This document shows, in pieces, positions 34,762 to 43,936 of a stretch of DNA of 64,000 nucleotides. A program made the position numbers and the translations under genes. Every line of letters starts with the position of its first letter. Within the stretch, counting starts at the first letter, position 1. The stretch is from JALEFZ01 sp039820545 (GTDB lineage: Bacteria; Bacteroidota; Bacteroidia; J057): positions 1 to 64,000 of the forward strand of contig JBCBPW010000027.1 in NCBI GenBank assembly GCA_039820545.1, in the 5' to 3' direction. Below the pieces are notes generated by a model, which saw nothing but the letters and a program-made list of their open reading frames with translations, ran no database searches and was not told the DNA's origin.

Positions 34762-35322
34762 CTACTTCTCGAGATCAATCTGAAGATTCTGATATTTCAG
34801 TATAAGCTCTTGTTCCATGGCGACTACATCTACCATCGTGATCGCCAAGAACTGCGCAATGTCTCTCATATCTTCTTTTTTTTCGGAGAATTTCTTGTTG
34901 ATTAAACCTGATAGGATGAGCGTTCCGTAGTCATTGTAATCATTTTGTCGGGTGTAGACCTGATTGATTTTCTGGATAGTCTCAAGAGGAAGCTCATTGA
35001 TAGCTCCAGTTTGGATACCTGTCATGTAAGCGCTATTGCTGAGTTTAGATATTCGGGTACCTCTGAAAAAATAAGGTTTACGTATGGGATTGCTAGGATT
35101 GGCATAGTACTGACTGCTATCTTTTAACACGCGGTGATAGTCGACGATCTTCTCAAGTTGTTGGAGATTGACTTGCATCTCCGAGAGCATACTAGCCTTG
35201 AGTTGGTCGCGTTGCGCTCTTTTGCTGTTATTTTCACTCCAGTCTGAGACGAGGAAGCCCAAGTATACGCCCAGTGCGACGGGGATCATTTGTAGAAGAA
35301 AATTGCCGACGGCTTTTTTCAT
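34762..35322 (-). CDS. Small membrane protein, DUF6090-like
   Basis: 186 residues. A single N-terminal helix (FLLQMIPVALGVYLGFLVSDW) is followed by ENN and a basic segment, then a helical cytoplasmic or periplasmic region (QLKASMLSEMQVNLQQLEK, ISKLSNSAYMTGIQTG, FAINELPLETIQ-like). The helix followed by W-x-E-N resembles DUF6090 proteins of Bacteroidota, which are uncharacterised. First gene of a probable two-gene operon with the zincin-like protein. Confidence 0.55.
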   Translation of the reverse strand: MKKAVGNFLLQMIPVALGVYLGFLVSDWSENNSKRAQRDQLKASMLSEMQVNLQQLEKIVDYHRVLKDSSQYYANPSNPIRKPYFFRGTRISKLSNSAYMTGIQTGAINELPLETIQKINQVYTRQNDYNDYGTLILSGLINKKFSEKKEDMRDIAQFLAITMVDVVAMEQELILKYQNLQIDLEK

Positions 35323-35484
35323 GTGGTTTGCGTGTGTCGTGTAGGAGGTACAAATATAGGACGAAGTAGAGAGGTGTCAAGCTAAAGGAGAGACAGAGAA
35401 TGGAAAGGAAGGTTGAATATGGAAGATGCTATTTTTGCCAAAAATCCTTAGGAAAAGATCTAAATTGGAATAAATGAATGGATT

Positions 35485-36666
35485 ATGAAAGCCCATTTGC
35501 TTCTATGGATATGCGTGTTCGGTGTACAGTTCTTATCTGCTCAGTCCTTTGTCGCTGGCCAACGATATGCAGGCCCCCACGGCTATGTCGAGTATCAGGC
35601 AGGCAACCTTCCCATTTTGATCTCTGTCCCACATGGGGGTTATCTTCAGCCTGCGGTGATTCCCAATAGAAACTGTACAGGCTGCTCCTATAGTAGAGAC
35701 TCCTACACGCAGGAGCTGAGTCGGCTACTCTCTGAACTTCTAGAACAAAGGACAGGTTGCGTACCCCATATGGTCATCAACTTATTGCATCGCAGGAAAT
35801 TTGACGCGAACCGAGACATCGGAGATGCTGCAGATGGTGATTCTACGGTCGAAGACTCTTGGTATGCATACCATCAGTTTCTGGATTCTGCCAAAGCCCG
35901 GATGGTGCAAGAATTTGGACGAGGGTTGTTCCTTGACATGCATGGGCATGCGCACACTATTCAGCGTGTGGAGCTAGGATACACGTTGAGCAGGTCTGAG
36001 TTGCAGCTTCCTGATTCGATCTTAAACCAAGAATTTTATGTGGAGGAGAGCAGCATCAAGCATTTGGTGAGTGACAACTTGCGGAGATTGACGCATGCCG
36101 AGCTGCTTAGAGGACCACAGAGCCTTGGGTCGATGCTTACTCAGCAAGGCGTCCCAGCTGTCCCCAGTGAAGACGATCCTTTTCCGCTTACGGCTGAGCC
36201 TTATTTTTCAGGAGGTTACAATACGCAGCGGCATGGTTCGCGTGGGGGAGGGCAGATTGATGGGATACAGATCGAGTGTCACCAAGGCATACGCTTTGAT
36301 TCTGTGGCACGTGGTGCATTTGCAGATAGTCTGAGTCTGAGTTTGATCCGATATATTCAATGGCATTACGAATCGGGCTTTCCGCAAAATGCTTGTGGAG
36401 CGATGGTGCAGATAGAAGCGGAAGCAAGTCCTGTTTCTATCCGAGTTTATCCTAATCCTACAACTACGCAACTCTGGCTAAAGGGGGTAAAAATGGGTTG
36501 TCATATTCGGATTTTCGATGTAATAGGACAGATAGTTCAGGAAGATATCTGGGAAGGAGAGGGGATTGCTGTAGAGAAGCTTCCTAGGGGCATGTATTAT
36601 TTGTCCTTTGGTCAACAGGGAGCCTTTCGAAGAGGTATATGGATGATGAAAGAGAATGCGAGGTAA
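35485..36666 (+). CDS. Secreted N-formylglutamate amidohydrolase-like protein with T9SS sorting domain
   Basis: 393 residues. Sec signal ending LSAQ at about 20. Residues 30-290 fit the N-formylglutamate amidohydrolase family: SVPHGG (48-52) as the first metal-site loop, FDANRDI (107-113), LFLDMHGHA (149-157) as the second, and GGYNTQRHG with IQIECHQGIRFD (244-273) as the last. Residues about 315-393 are a T9SS type A sorting domain (VYPNPTTTQLWLKG, IRIFDVIGQIVQE, PRGMYYLSFGQQ). In most bacteria this family is cytoplasmic and acts in histidine breakdown; here it is exported across the outer membrane, so the substrate is likely another amide or a carboxypeptidase-like target. Confidence 0.78.
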   Translation: MKAHLLLWICVFGVQFLSAQSFVAGQRYAGPHGYVEYQAGNLPILISVPHGGYLQPAVIPNRNCTGCSYSRDSYTQELSRLLSELLEQRTGCVPHMVINLLHRRKFDANRDIGDAADGDSTVEDSWYAYHQFLDSAKARMVQEFGRGLFLDMHGHAHTIQRVELGYTLSRSELQLPDSILNQEFYVEESSIKHLVSDNLRRLTHAELLRGPQSLGSMLTQQGVPAVPSEDDPFPLTAEPYFSGGYNTQRHGSRGGGQIDGIQIECHQGIRFDSVARGAFADSLSLSLIRYIQWHYESGFPQNACGAMVQIEAEASPVSIRVYPNPTTTQLWLKGVKMGCHIRIFDVIGQIVQEDIWEGEGIAVEKLPRGMYYLSFGQQGAFRRGIWMMKENAR

Positions 36667-36717
36667 AATGATAAGGCTTTTGTGTTTGGACCTTCATATG
36701 TACATAGCCCATACATA

Positions 36718-36741
36718 CCCCAGATACAATCTGTAGGAGGC
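36718..36741. repeat. Dispersed palindrome, copy A (CAGATACAATCTG)
   Basis: CCCAGATACAATCTGTAGG, with CAGAT / ATCTG arms, followed by AGGC. The same block occurs at 46358-46381 with longer arms. It sits between the convergent stops at 36666 and 36776. Confidence 0.55.
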
Positions 36742-36775
36742 CATGTTCTACGTTTTTTTTTGATCCTAGATCAAA

Positions 36776-37669
36776 CTAAAGCTCCTTCTCAAACGCCCAA
36801 TCTTCTATGTTCAGTTTCTCAAGCTCTGCTTTCAAGGATTTGGACACATAGAGATCTCCCTGGTATTTCCATATATTGAACCCTTCCTGATCCAATGTAT
36901 GCATCTGATGCAGTTCAAATGAGGCTATGCCCATGATTTTGACAAAATCATCCCATGTTTCATTGGTACTCTTTCGAAAGATCTGAACAGGGACTAGCGT
37001 AATTCCCTGACAGCAATCTTGAATCTTCTGGCCAATATTTTCTGTCGCAAGTACAAACGATCGCTTTCCCATGACGGAGGAAAGTGTCCCTTGACTGATA
37101 ACTTGTACATGACCATCCGATTTTTCAAACAAACTAGGCGTATCGTGGCCTTCCACAAGCTTGAAGGGAATATCTTCTGCATCAAACGCAGTGAGAAAAG
37201 AAGTCTTATTTGCTAAGTTACTCCCTTTTTGCCTTTGCCACCATGTGTAGTCTATAGGGATCATATTCCCTTCAAAGTGGATGATGCGATCGATTCTTTG
37301 AAGAGAAATGCCCTTATTCTGCAGGACATGATCAATGAAATCCTGTGGAGGCTTTACATCATGCTGTTCGATATAGTGAAGGAAGTCTTCTTGCCATAGG
37401 TAGTATCCATCTGAGTGGTACGTAATAGGGGCCGTGAATCCACAGCGAAAACGACACCAGTCAAACCCTCTCAGGTGATGTGTGGCTTTTCCCTGCTTCA
37501 TATGCGTGATGACGCGTGTTTTTTCTGTTTCATCCCATGTAGAATCCACAAATTGGCTAGGAATGGGAAGGTGTGGCTTCTCTCGGGACGCCCAGTCTCC
37601 CATAAATCTAGGTGGCCATAATTCTTGGGATTGGGAGGGTTTCTTTCTGTTGTGATTGAAAAGCTTCAT
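36776..37669 (-). CDS. Unknown protein with Imm11-like C-terminal half
   Basis: 297 residues, no signal peptide. The N-terminal half includes FDWCRFRCGF, HSDGYYLWQEDFLHYIEQH and PPQDFIDHVL, a pattern seen in uncharacterised proteins. The C-terminal half (RSFVLATENIGQKIQD, LVPVQIFRK, FNIWKYQGDLYVSKSLKAEL, ending LNIEDWAF) resembles the Imm11/DUF1629 immunity-protein pattern, in which a W/I-x-x-x-G-x-x-x-V-S segment closes the domain. No toxin gene is adjacent, so an immunity role is weak inference. Last of three same-strand unknown genes. Confidence 0.5.
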   Translation of the reverse strand: MKLFNHNRKKPSQSQELWPPRFMGDWASREKPHLPIPSQFVDSTWDETEKTRVITHMKQGKATHHLRGFDWCRFRCGFTAPITYHSDGYYLWQEDFLHYIEQHDVKPPQDFIDHVLQNKGISLQRIDRIIHFEGNMIPIDYTWWQRQKGSNLANKTSFLTAFDAEDIPFKLVEGHDTPSLFEKSDGHVQVISQGTLSSVMGKRSFVLATENIGQKIQDCCQGITLVPVQIFRKSTNETWDDFVKIMGIASFELHQMHTLDQEGFNIWKYQGDLYVSKSLKAELEKLNIEDWAFEKEL

Positions 37670-37725
37670 GGTCGGATGAGATATTTGAGAAAAAGCTAAA
37701 CAGGACCAAGGACTTTTACAAGAGG

Positions 37726-38148
37726 CTACGAGGTTTCCCCCAGCACTTCCTTGATCTTAGTCCTCCTATGCATTCTTTCAAATGAAAACGTTTTGGTCGT
37801 TTCGTCTATCATATCCATCATAGACAATGCCTGATGCAAGTAGACTTCTCCTTCTTCCGGCGTTTCTTCCATCATGGCCTGTCCTGTCTCTTCCAGATAT
37901 TTGGACAAAATCTCCATGTGATCTGGGGTCAGTTTTCGATCGGATAAATAAGTATGGAGGGAGTGGGAATCTAGGGCCAAAATCGTAGGAATATCCAGAT
38001 CTAGCTCCTCCTTTAACTGCTCGTTTGAGACAGCTATCCCATGGTATAACTGACCGGCAGTTTTGAGGCGTAAAAATTCCGCCAGCATGTTTCCCAGCAC
38101 TCTACCTAACTGCTCGATTTGATCTTTCAAATAGTCTCTTTGCTCCAT
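37726..38148 (-). CDS. Conserved hypothetical helical protein, DUF6483-like
   Basis: 140 residues, cytoplasmic, almost entirely helical: EQRDYLKDQIEQLGRVLGNM at the start, then LKEELDLDIPTIL, LTPDHMEILSKYLEETGQ, and a TPR-like GEVYLHQALSMMDMIDETT. The DYLKDQIEQLGRVL opening is typical of a small uncharacterised Bacteroidota family. It lies 56 bases upstream of the Imm11-like gene and may share its transcript. Confidence 0.55.
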   Translation of the reverse strand: MEQRDYLKDQIEQLGRVLGNMLAEFLRLKTAGQLYHGIAVSNEQLKEELDLDIPTILALDSHSLHTYLSDRKLTPDHMEILSKYLEETGQAMMEETPEEGEVYLHQALSMMDMIDETTKTFSFERMHRRTKIKEVLGETS

Positions 38149-38263
38149 ATTGTCATAAAATCTATTACACTTCTCTTGATACGTGAAGAACGCTTCTACG
38201 GGTTTAGATAAACAAAGCCAGAGGTAGGTGGATTTTGCGGAAATGAGGGCTCTTCTATACCCT

Positions 38264-39598
38264 TCATCGATCGGATTTCAGCTTTTTCATTTTTGAATGA
38301 AAGTCACCTGCTTGCTTCATCGGAACAGGACCTTCGAGCATTTCTTTATAGAAACGAATGCCATCAAAAGCACTCCTTTGATCATCTAGTGTGATTTGAG
38401 GAACCCAAACTTGATGCGAGGGATCAAATTTCGACTCCCATTTTCCTACTTTTTTTGTCTCGATGTAATATTCTCCATAAAAAGCGAGAATCGATGGAAA
38501 TCTATCATCAAAGTCAACATCCTTCCCCCCTCTCCATTTAAGTGCTTCATCCACAATTGCCAATCCTGCGTCGTCTACAGACAATTGCGTAGCATCAAAA
38601 TTTAGGAGTTGAGGAAGCGCAAGAACAAGAGAATCTACATATTGAGGAAAATCTTTTCCATACGTGTCAGAGATATGCTGGAAAAAGTGTACACGTTTCG
38701 GCTTTGGATTCTTCACTTGTTCGTAGTGAGTTTCAGCGGCGCGCACTTGTGCCCGATCCTCAAAGATCTGCAATGTCAAAATACGCATCTGATCCCCTCC
38801 GTAGTTGGGTTGGTTGACCTCTTCAATCAATATCCAGTATCCCCTTTTACTTTCGTATAGGTTTCCCCAAAATGGGTGTGTATACACCTCTGTTTCTCTG
38901 ATTGTAAGCTCATGCCGCGTCAGGATGGCTTCTAAATATTTTGGGTAAATCAAAAACTTCTGGGGATCAAAATCTGTCAGTGTATTTCCTTTTGCCAATT
39001 CCTTCATAAAGTATTCTTCATCCTCAAGTCCGTATACCATCTCTTCAATGTCCCTATTTTCGGACGCGAGTGTTTTGATGTCGGGATAAATGGATGCGGA
39101 AGGCGTATAGGGAGAAAGATTGAGAAAAAGGATTTGCTGGTTGGCCAATCGGTAGATCTCAACATCATCAAGTTCATCGAAATCCCTCTGGTAAGCCGTC
39201 ATACGAGATGCGCCCTTCAAACGACTAAGTTCTCGCCCTCTTTCAAATGGGAGATTGATCTTATAGGAAATGTTCTTTTTCAGATTCCATATGGTATTCT
39301 TGACAAACCGCACATCTTTTAGTTGATGAAACGCCTCCTCATGTTCAATCAAAGCTGATTGTCCATCATAGAATTCCATAAGGATTTGCTGATTTGAGAG
39401 TCTATAAGTCCTGGCGGTCCATGGTTTTCTCAGAGAATCATCCGTCTGGCCATGGTATTGTGTGATGAGTATTTGTGTCTTTTCAGAGCTACAAAGGAGC
39501 ACTTCTATTTGTTCTCCTTGCAGATTGATGATAGACTTAGGTTGTGCAGAAAGTGAGAAAGAGAAAATGATGGATAAAATGAAAATGAAGTGTTGCAT
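38264..39598 (-). CDS. Secreted protein of unknown function
   Basis: 444 residues with a Sec signal (QHFIFILSIIFSFSLSAQ). The body is acidic-basic mixed without obvious repeats; landmarks are YRLSNQQILMEFYDGQ, a repeated YRLANQQILFLNL, WGNLYESKRGYWILIEE and FDDRFPSILAFYGEY. No family recognised and no transmembrane helix or sorting domain, so a periplasmic location is likely. It is about 115 bases upstream of the next minus-strand gene. Confidence 0.6.
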   Translation of the reverse strand: MQHFIFILSIIFSFSLSAQPKSIINLQGEQIEVLLCSSEKTQILITQYHGQTDDSLRKPWTARTYRLSNQQILMEFYDGQSALIEHEEAFHQLKDVRFVKNTIWNLKKNISYKINLPFERGRELSRLKGASRMTAYQRDFDELDDVEIYRLANQQILFLNLSPYTPSASIYPDIKTLASENRDIEEMVYGLEDEEYFMKELAKGNTLTDFDPQKFLIYPKYLEAILTRHELTIRETEVYTHPFWGNLYESKRGYWILIEEVNQPNYGGDQMRILTLQIFEDRAQVRAAETHYEQVKNPKPKRVHFFQHISDTYGKDFPQYVDSLVLALPQLLNFDATQLSVDDAGLAIVDEALKWRGGKDVDFDDRFPSILAFYGEYYIETKKVGKWESKFDPSHQVWVPQITLDDQRSAFDGIRFYKEMLEGPVPMKQAGDFHSKMKKLKSDR

Positions 39599-39873
39599 GA
39601 TGGACGAGTGCTGGTCATGTGTTGATCTAATGATCTATCACATGTACGAGCAGAAAGCAAAAAGGTGCTCATCAATGACAAAAAGACAGCAAAATTTTCA
39701 AAAGATTTGAAGTTTTAAACATGGTCTAAGTCTCTTGTCTAATCGTAGCAAAATCTCTTTCGGGATCGCCTCTCAATATCTGTGTTCTCACTTAATTTAA
39801 AATATCTCTCATACTCAGGTCACATTCAGACATGATTCTCGTAAACCCAACAGACTACTAACCCCTATTCCTT

Positions 39874-40542
39874 ATGATCCAACACCTGATCTTTGATTGT
39901 GACGGCGTCATCGTCGATAGCGAAATTCTGGCTTCCGAAATCACCGTCGAAATGCTTCAGCCCATCGGCTACCAGTCTACGGCCTTGGAACATGCCCATC
40001 GGTTTGCAGGGCTAAAAGAGACCATCATCGTCGAGCGTATACGCCAAGAAGATGGTGTGGATGTCCCTGAGGATTTTTTACATCAAGTAGGGGAAATTTT
40101 TGCCAAGCGCTTTGCCGCAGAGCTCAAATCCATCAAGGGAATGCCTAACCTGATCCGCAAGGTACAACTCCCCAAGTCGGTCGTCTCCAATAGTGATCTC
40201 CGCAGTGTGATCAGCTCTACCACCCGTGCAGGTGTGCGAGCGTACTTTGGGCAACGTATCTTCAGCGCAGAGATGGTGGCCCATCCCAAGCCTGCACCAG
40301 ACGTGTATCTGCTTGCTGCCCAAAGTATTGGGATTGATCCTCAGGACCTATTGGTGATCGAAGACAGCCCGACAGGTGTAGAAGCGGCGGCTACTGCTGG
40401 GTTGAAAGTCATTGGGTTTGTTGGTGCTGGTCATATCTCTCCAGGACATGACGCACGTCTGCGAAAAGTAGGCGCCTTGGATGTAGCCAAAGATGCCCAG
40501 CATTTAGAGCAAATGCTCGTAGCACTCGGGGTAGGTTTTTAG
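39874..40542 (+). CDS. HAD family hydrolase, beta-phosphoglucomutase-like
   Basis: 222 residues. Motif I FDCDGVIVDSE with nucleophile Asp8 and acid Asp10; motif II SNSD; motif III Lys in HPKPAPDVY; motif IV VIEDSPTGVEAA. The cap at 17-85 is the helical C1 type of beta-phosphoglucomutase and phosphoglycolate phosphatases. Cytoplasmic phosphatase or phosphomutase on a sugar phosphate; the substrate is not evident. Confidence 0.85.
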   Translation: MIQHLIFDCDGVIVDSEILASEITVEMLQPIGYQSTALEHAHRFAGLKETIIVERIRQEDGVDVPEDFLHQVGEIFAKRFAAELKSIKGMPNLIRKVQLPKSVVSNSDLRSVISSTTRAGVRAYFGQRIFSAEMVAHPKPAPDVYLLAAQSIGIDPQDLLVIEDSPTGVEAAATAGLKVIGFVGAGHISPGHDARLRKVGALDVAKDAQHLEQMLVALGVGF

Positions 40543-40739
40543 TGGATGCCTCAAAAGGGACCTTCCCAAACCCGTTCAGATTTTTGCCATACAAAGTTCA
40601 ATATTGTCCATCGACTGATTGATAAGGGTTTACAAATATTCTTTTGATTAAATAGTGCTTCAGTTTATGCGGGAGAATCGTTTTTCCGCTCTACACATCT
40701 ATTTAATACTCAAATAAACCTATCAAAACGTTGCATCGA

Positions 40740-41399
40740 ATGGATACCTGGAAGCATTGCCTGCTCTCGCAAAAAAAGTTTGGCGGCCAACCTGAGGATT
40801 ACCTTCCCATCCACAAATTTCTTGACTCTTCTAAACTATTTTATTTTCACCTCAAGCATCGTTCACTCCTGCACAGTACTTATGGTATAGAAATCTGCTC
40901 GGACCTGTTTGGTGATTTCATGAGAAACGCTGATGGGACGACCGTGATGGTCCGTGATATTGCAGCTGCGCATTGTGCCGAAGACCTCAATGGGCGCATC
41001 CCGAGCCTCGCAGAATGGTTTCAGGGACAGGATGCCCTCGCAGACCTCCTCCCTGACATCCCGACCTACGAAAACGACAAGGTGAACGAGTTCATCTGGC
41101 TTCCCTATCTGAGAAGTGGCAACAAAGCTACGCTGGCCATTACCTGTAGTAATTTTGGTGTATCCTTGATGCAAAAATTCTTTGATGTCAAGACATGTAT
41201 GCAGCATGCGGAGACGCTCTCAGGACGGTATGATGTCAGCAGGTATCTAGAGCCTTTCCAGCTCAATGAAAATTGGCAGCATTCGCCTAGCCGTGAGGAT
41301 CTGGCACTGTTGAAGCAGATTGCGCAGACACATGAGCAGCCTATCGCTGCGGCAGTCCCTCCGCTACCCAAGATCCCCGCTAAGGAGGTGATCAACTAA
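40740..41399 (+). CDS. DUF6915-like hypothetical protein
   Basis: 219 residues from the ATG at 40740 (an in-frame TTG lies nine bases upstream). The first 110 residues match the DUF6915 pattern: WKHCLLSQKKFGGQPEDYLPIHKFLDSSK (landmarks KKFGG, LPIHKFLDSSK), KHRSLLHSTYGIE, MVRDIAAAHCAEDLNGRIPSLAEW. The remaining 100 residues are an extension not seen in the short members, and its role is unknown. A good terminator follows at 41422-41466. Confidence 0.65.
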   Translation: MDTWKHCLLSQKKFGGQPEDYLPIHKFLDSSKLFYFHLKHRSLLHSTYGIEICSDLFGDFMRNADGTTVMVRDIAAAHCAEDLNGRIPSLAEWFQGQDALADLLPDIPTYENDKVNEFIWLPYLRSGNKATLAITCSNFGVSLMQKFFDVKTCMQHAETLSGRYDVSRYLEPFQLNENWQHSPSREDLALLKQIAQTHEQPIAAAVPPLPKIPAKEVIN

Positions 41400-41421
41400 G
41401 AAATGAATTTTTTGAGATAAT

Positions 41422-41466
41422 AAGCGAGGTAAAGAATAATAGCGATTCTTTGTCTCGCTTTTTTCA
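41422..41466 (+). terminator. Intrinsic terminator between the DUF6915-like and MMPL genes
   Basis: AAGCGAG pairs with CTCGCTT and an inner AAAGAAT pairs with ATTCTTT; six T follow. Confidence 0.8.
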
Positions 41467-41523
41467 TGAGGAAAGGATATCCTATCGCCAGCGCCAACGT
41501 CTCATTAGTCCTCTTTCTTAAAC

Positions 41524-43788
41524 CTACTTCCCGAAGTACTTTAGCAAAATCGGCAGCAGCAGCAAATCTGCAAATAGTGCAAAGACAATCGTCAAGGCCG
41601 TAAACAGTCCTGTATTCAACGTACCCCCAAAGTCCGACGCCAGTAAGAGCACAAAGCCCCCCATGAGAATCAAGGAAGTCAAAATCATGGCTTTTCCTGT
41701 ACCGTAAATGGTATTTCGAATGGCTTGAGACTTCGTCAGTCCTTTTTGCCGCTCCAACTTATAGCGCGTCAGGAAGTGAATCGTATCATCCACAGCGATA
41801 CCGAAGGCGATGACAAATACGAGTGCAGTAGAAGCGGTCAAGGTAATGCCAAATAAACCCATCACACCTCCCGTCAGGAGCAGGGGAATGACATTGGGGA
41901 ACATCGAAATCAAGAGCATACGCCAAGAGCGGAACAACAAGCCCATGATGAATCCGACCACTACAAAAGCAATACTCAATCCACCCAGCAGACTGGAACG
42001 CACATATTGAAGGTTGTGCTCCGTCAGATAGGCATGACCTGTGTAGCGATAATAGAATAAGCTGGTGTCACATTCGGTACGGTAAAATTGATCCACATTT
42101 TCATAGATCTCTGAAAAGCGATCGGTACCCAAATCTGCACAGGTCGCACTCATCCTTCCTACAGTTCCATCTTCGCTCACAACTTTTTGCAATAGCGTGC
42201 GAGAGTTTTCGTCTAGCTCAATGAATCCTAATAGCTCATCTACAGATTCTTGTTTATCAGGAATCTTCAGATAGCGTGCCCGACTTCCCTTGTAGATGTA
42301 ATTGGCTTGCTTGACCAGAGAAGCTGGAGATAAGAAGGGGCTGAATTTCTCCTGTTCGTTAAGGAAGTTCTGAAACTTGTCTATTTCTTGTAAGACTCTA
42401 TAATCAGTGATGGGGATCGAATCTTGTTTCATGTGGATGCCGATCTCAAAAGGGCGCAGACCAAAGGACTGATCTTCGAAAAACTCCATTGACTTTCGTA
42501 TAGGGTCATTTTTTCCCACATCCTCAATCAAATGTGTGTCCATCGGGATCTTGAGGACTAACCATATACAGGCACCAAGCACCACCGTGAAACAGGCTAC
42601 AATCAGCCCACTTCGCTTTTGTGTCAAACGGAAAATCCCGTCCATGAAAGGCTTCCAAAACTTGCCACTTTCTACGGAGCGTGCACGAGAAAAGTGCTCA
42701 GGAGGAATGCGGAGCAGCGCATTGGGGAGAATGATGATGGTGATGATGAAGGTGAAAAGCACACCCGCCGCTGCATATAAGCCAAAATTTCGAATCGGAG
42801 GAATACGAGAAATGATCAGCGAGGCGAATCCTACTGCTGTGGTCACACTTGTCAAAAACAGCGAAAGCCCAATCTCTCTTAGCGTAATATTCATGGCATC
42901 GCCAACGGATTTTCCACTTCGGACTTCCGACAAATATTTGGTCATTAAGTGGATGACATCAGAGGTCCCGACCACAAACATGATCGGTATGAGCAAGTTA
43001 CTGATCAAGTCAATTCCCTGACCCGTCAGCCCCATGAACCCTAGAATCCAGATAAGCGAAGCCACAACCGCAATCTGTGGGAGAAGGATTCCCCACCTGC
43101 TCCGATACGTCAGAAACAGAACGGTCGTAATGAGAACCAATGATAAACCAATAAAGAGGCCCAACTCCTGGGCGATCGTCTCTACATACTTGGTACGGAT
43201 ATGCGGGATGCCCGAAAGCTGATACTTCAAGCCAGATTCATCCAGAATCGTTTCCAATGCTTGATTCATATCATCTCTTGCAGGCTTATCAAAGATAGCT
43301 GGATCGGTGAATAGGTAGGCACAGATATTTTGTCTATCTCTGGTGATGAAGGTGCCAATGAGCGTCGAATCCTTTTGATTACGTTTTCTGGAACGATCCA
43401 GCAGAGCCTCTGACTCGAATTCGAGATAAGGCGTTTGCTTGAAAGATACTCCTCGCCTACGCACTTGGACCATTTGTAAGGCACTCAACACAGAGTCGAT
43501 GCCTTCCAGTTTTTTGATCTCTTGAAAGAGTTGGTCACTTCTTTGCAAAAAGGAAGCATCAAAGATATCCGTTGAGGGGCTTTTGACCGCGAGATAAATG
43601 ATATAATTCTGCTCCTCCGTGAAGTTTTTGGAGAATTCCTGATAGTATTTGAATTCTGGATCTTCCTTGGGATAGAAGCTTTCGAAGCTAAAGTTGATCC
43701 GTAGTAGAAAAACTCCTGCCGCCATGACAGCAGTCAGAAGGCCCAGAATTAAGAGAAGTGTATTTCTGTGAAGAATCAGCCAGCGCAT
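41524..43788 (-). CDS. MMPL/RND-family transporter permease
   Basis: 754 residues with about 12 predicted helices in the RND arrangement: helix 1 at the start, a large periplasmic loop (about 35-190), helices 2-6 in two clusters (ILLPQIAVVASLIWILGFMG, VVGTSDVIHLMTKYLSEV with the conserved DxxH motif), then a second repeat ending VFVIAFGIAVDDTIHFLTRYKLE. The paired GTSDVIH and AVDDTIH motifs mark the proton-relay helices 4 and 10. It is shorter than the tripartite RND pumps and lacks an adjacent membrane-fusion protein, so it fits the MMPL class that exports lipids or hydrophobic compounds. Confidence 0.85.
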   Translation of the reverse strand: MRWLILHRNTLLLILGLLTAVMAAGVFLLRINFSFESFYPKEDPEFKYYQEFSKNFTEEQNYIIYLAVKSPSTDIFDASFLQRSDQLFQEIKKLEGIDSVLSALQMVQVRRRGVSFKQTPYLEFESEALLDRSRKRNQKDSTLIGTFITRDRQNICAYLFTDPAIFDKPARDDMNQALETILDESGLKYQLSGIPHIRTKYVETIAQELGLFIGLSLVLITTVLFLTYRSRWGILLPQIAVVASLIWILGFMGLTGQGIDLISNLLIPIMFVVGTSDVIHLMTKYLSEVRSGKSVGDAMNITLREIGLSLFLTSVTTAVGFASLIISRIPPIRNFGLYAAAGVLFTFIITIIILPNALLRIPPEHFSRARSVESGKFWKPFMDGIFRLTQKRSGLIVACFTVVLGACIWLVLKIPMDTHLIEDVGKNDPIRKSMEFFEDQSFGLRPFEIGIHMKQDSIPITDYRVLQEIDKFQNFLNEQEKFSPFLSPASLVKQANYIYKGSRARYLKIPDKQESVDELLGFIELDENSRTLLQKVVSEDGTVGRMSATCADLGTDRFSEIYENVDQFYRTECDTSLFYYRYTGHAYLTEHNLQYVRSSLLGGLSIAFVVVGFIMGLLFRSWRMLLISMFPNVIPLLLTGGVMGLFGITLTASTALVFVIAFGIAVDDTIHFLTRYKLERQKGLTKSQAIRNTIYGTGKAMILTSLILMGGFVLLLASDFGGTLNTGLFTALTIVFALFADLLLLPILLKYFGK

Positions 43789-43936
43789 ATCTTATCATCC
43801 AACGAGCAGCGAAGATAAGTGTTGCAAACGAAATACCGTAAAATATATCTTCTTTCCTGCGCATCATTTCATATCCGCAACTTTTCAACCTTCTACGCGA
43901 TTTTTCCTCTATATTACAGAAAGATCTACTCCGCAC

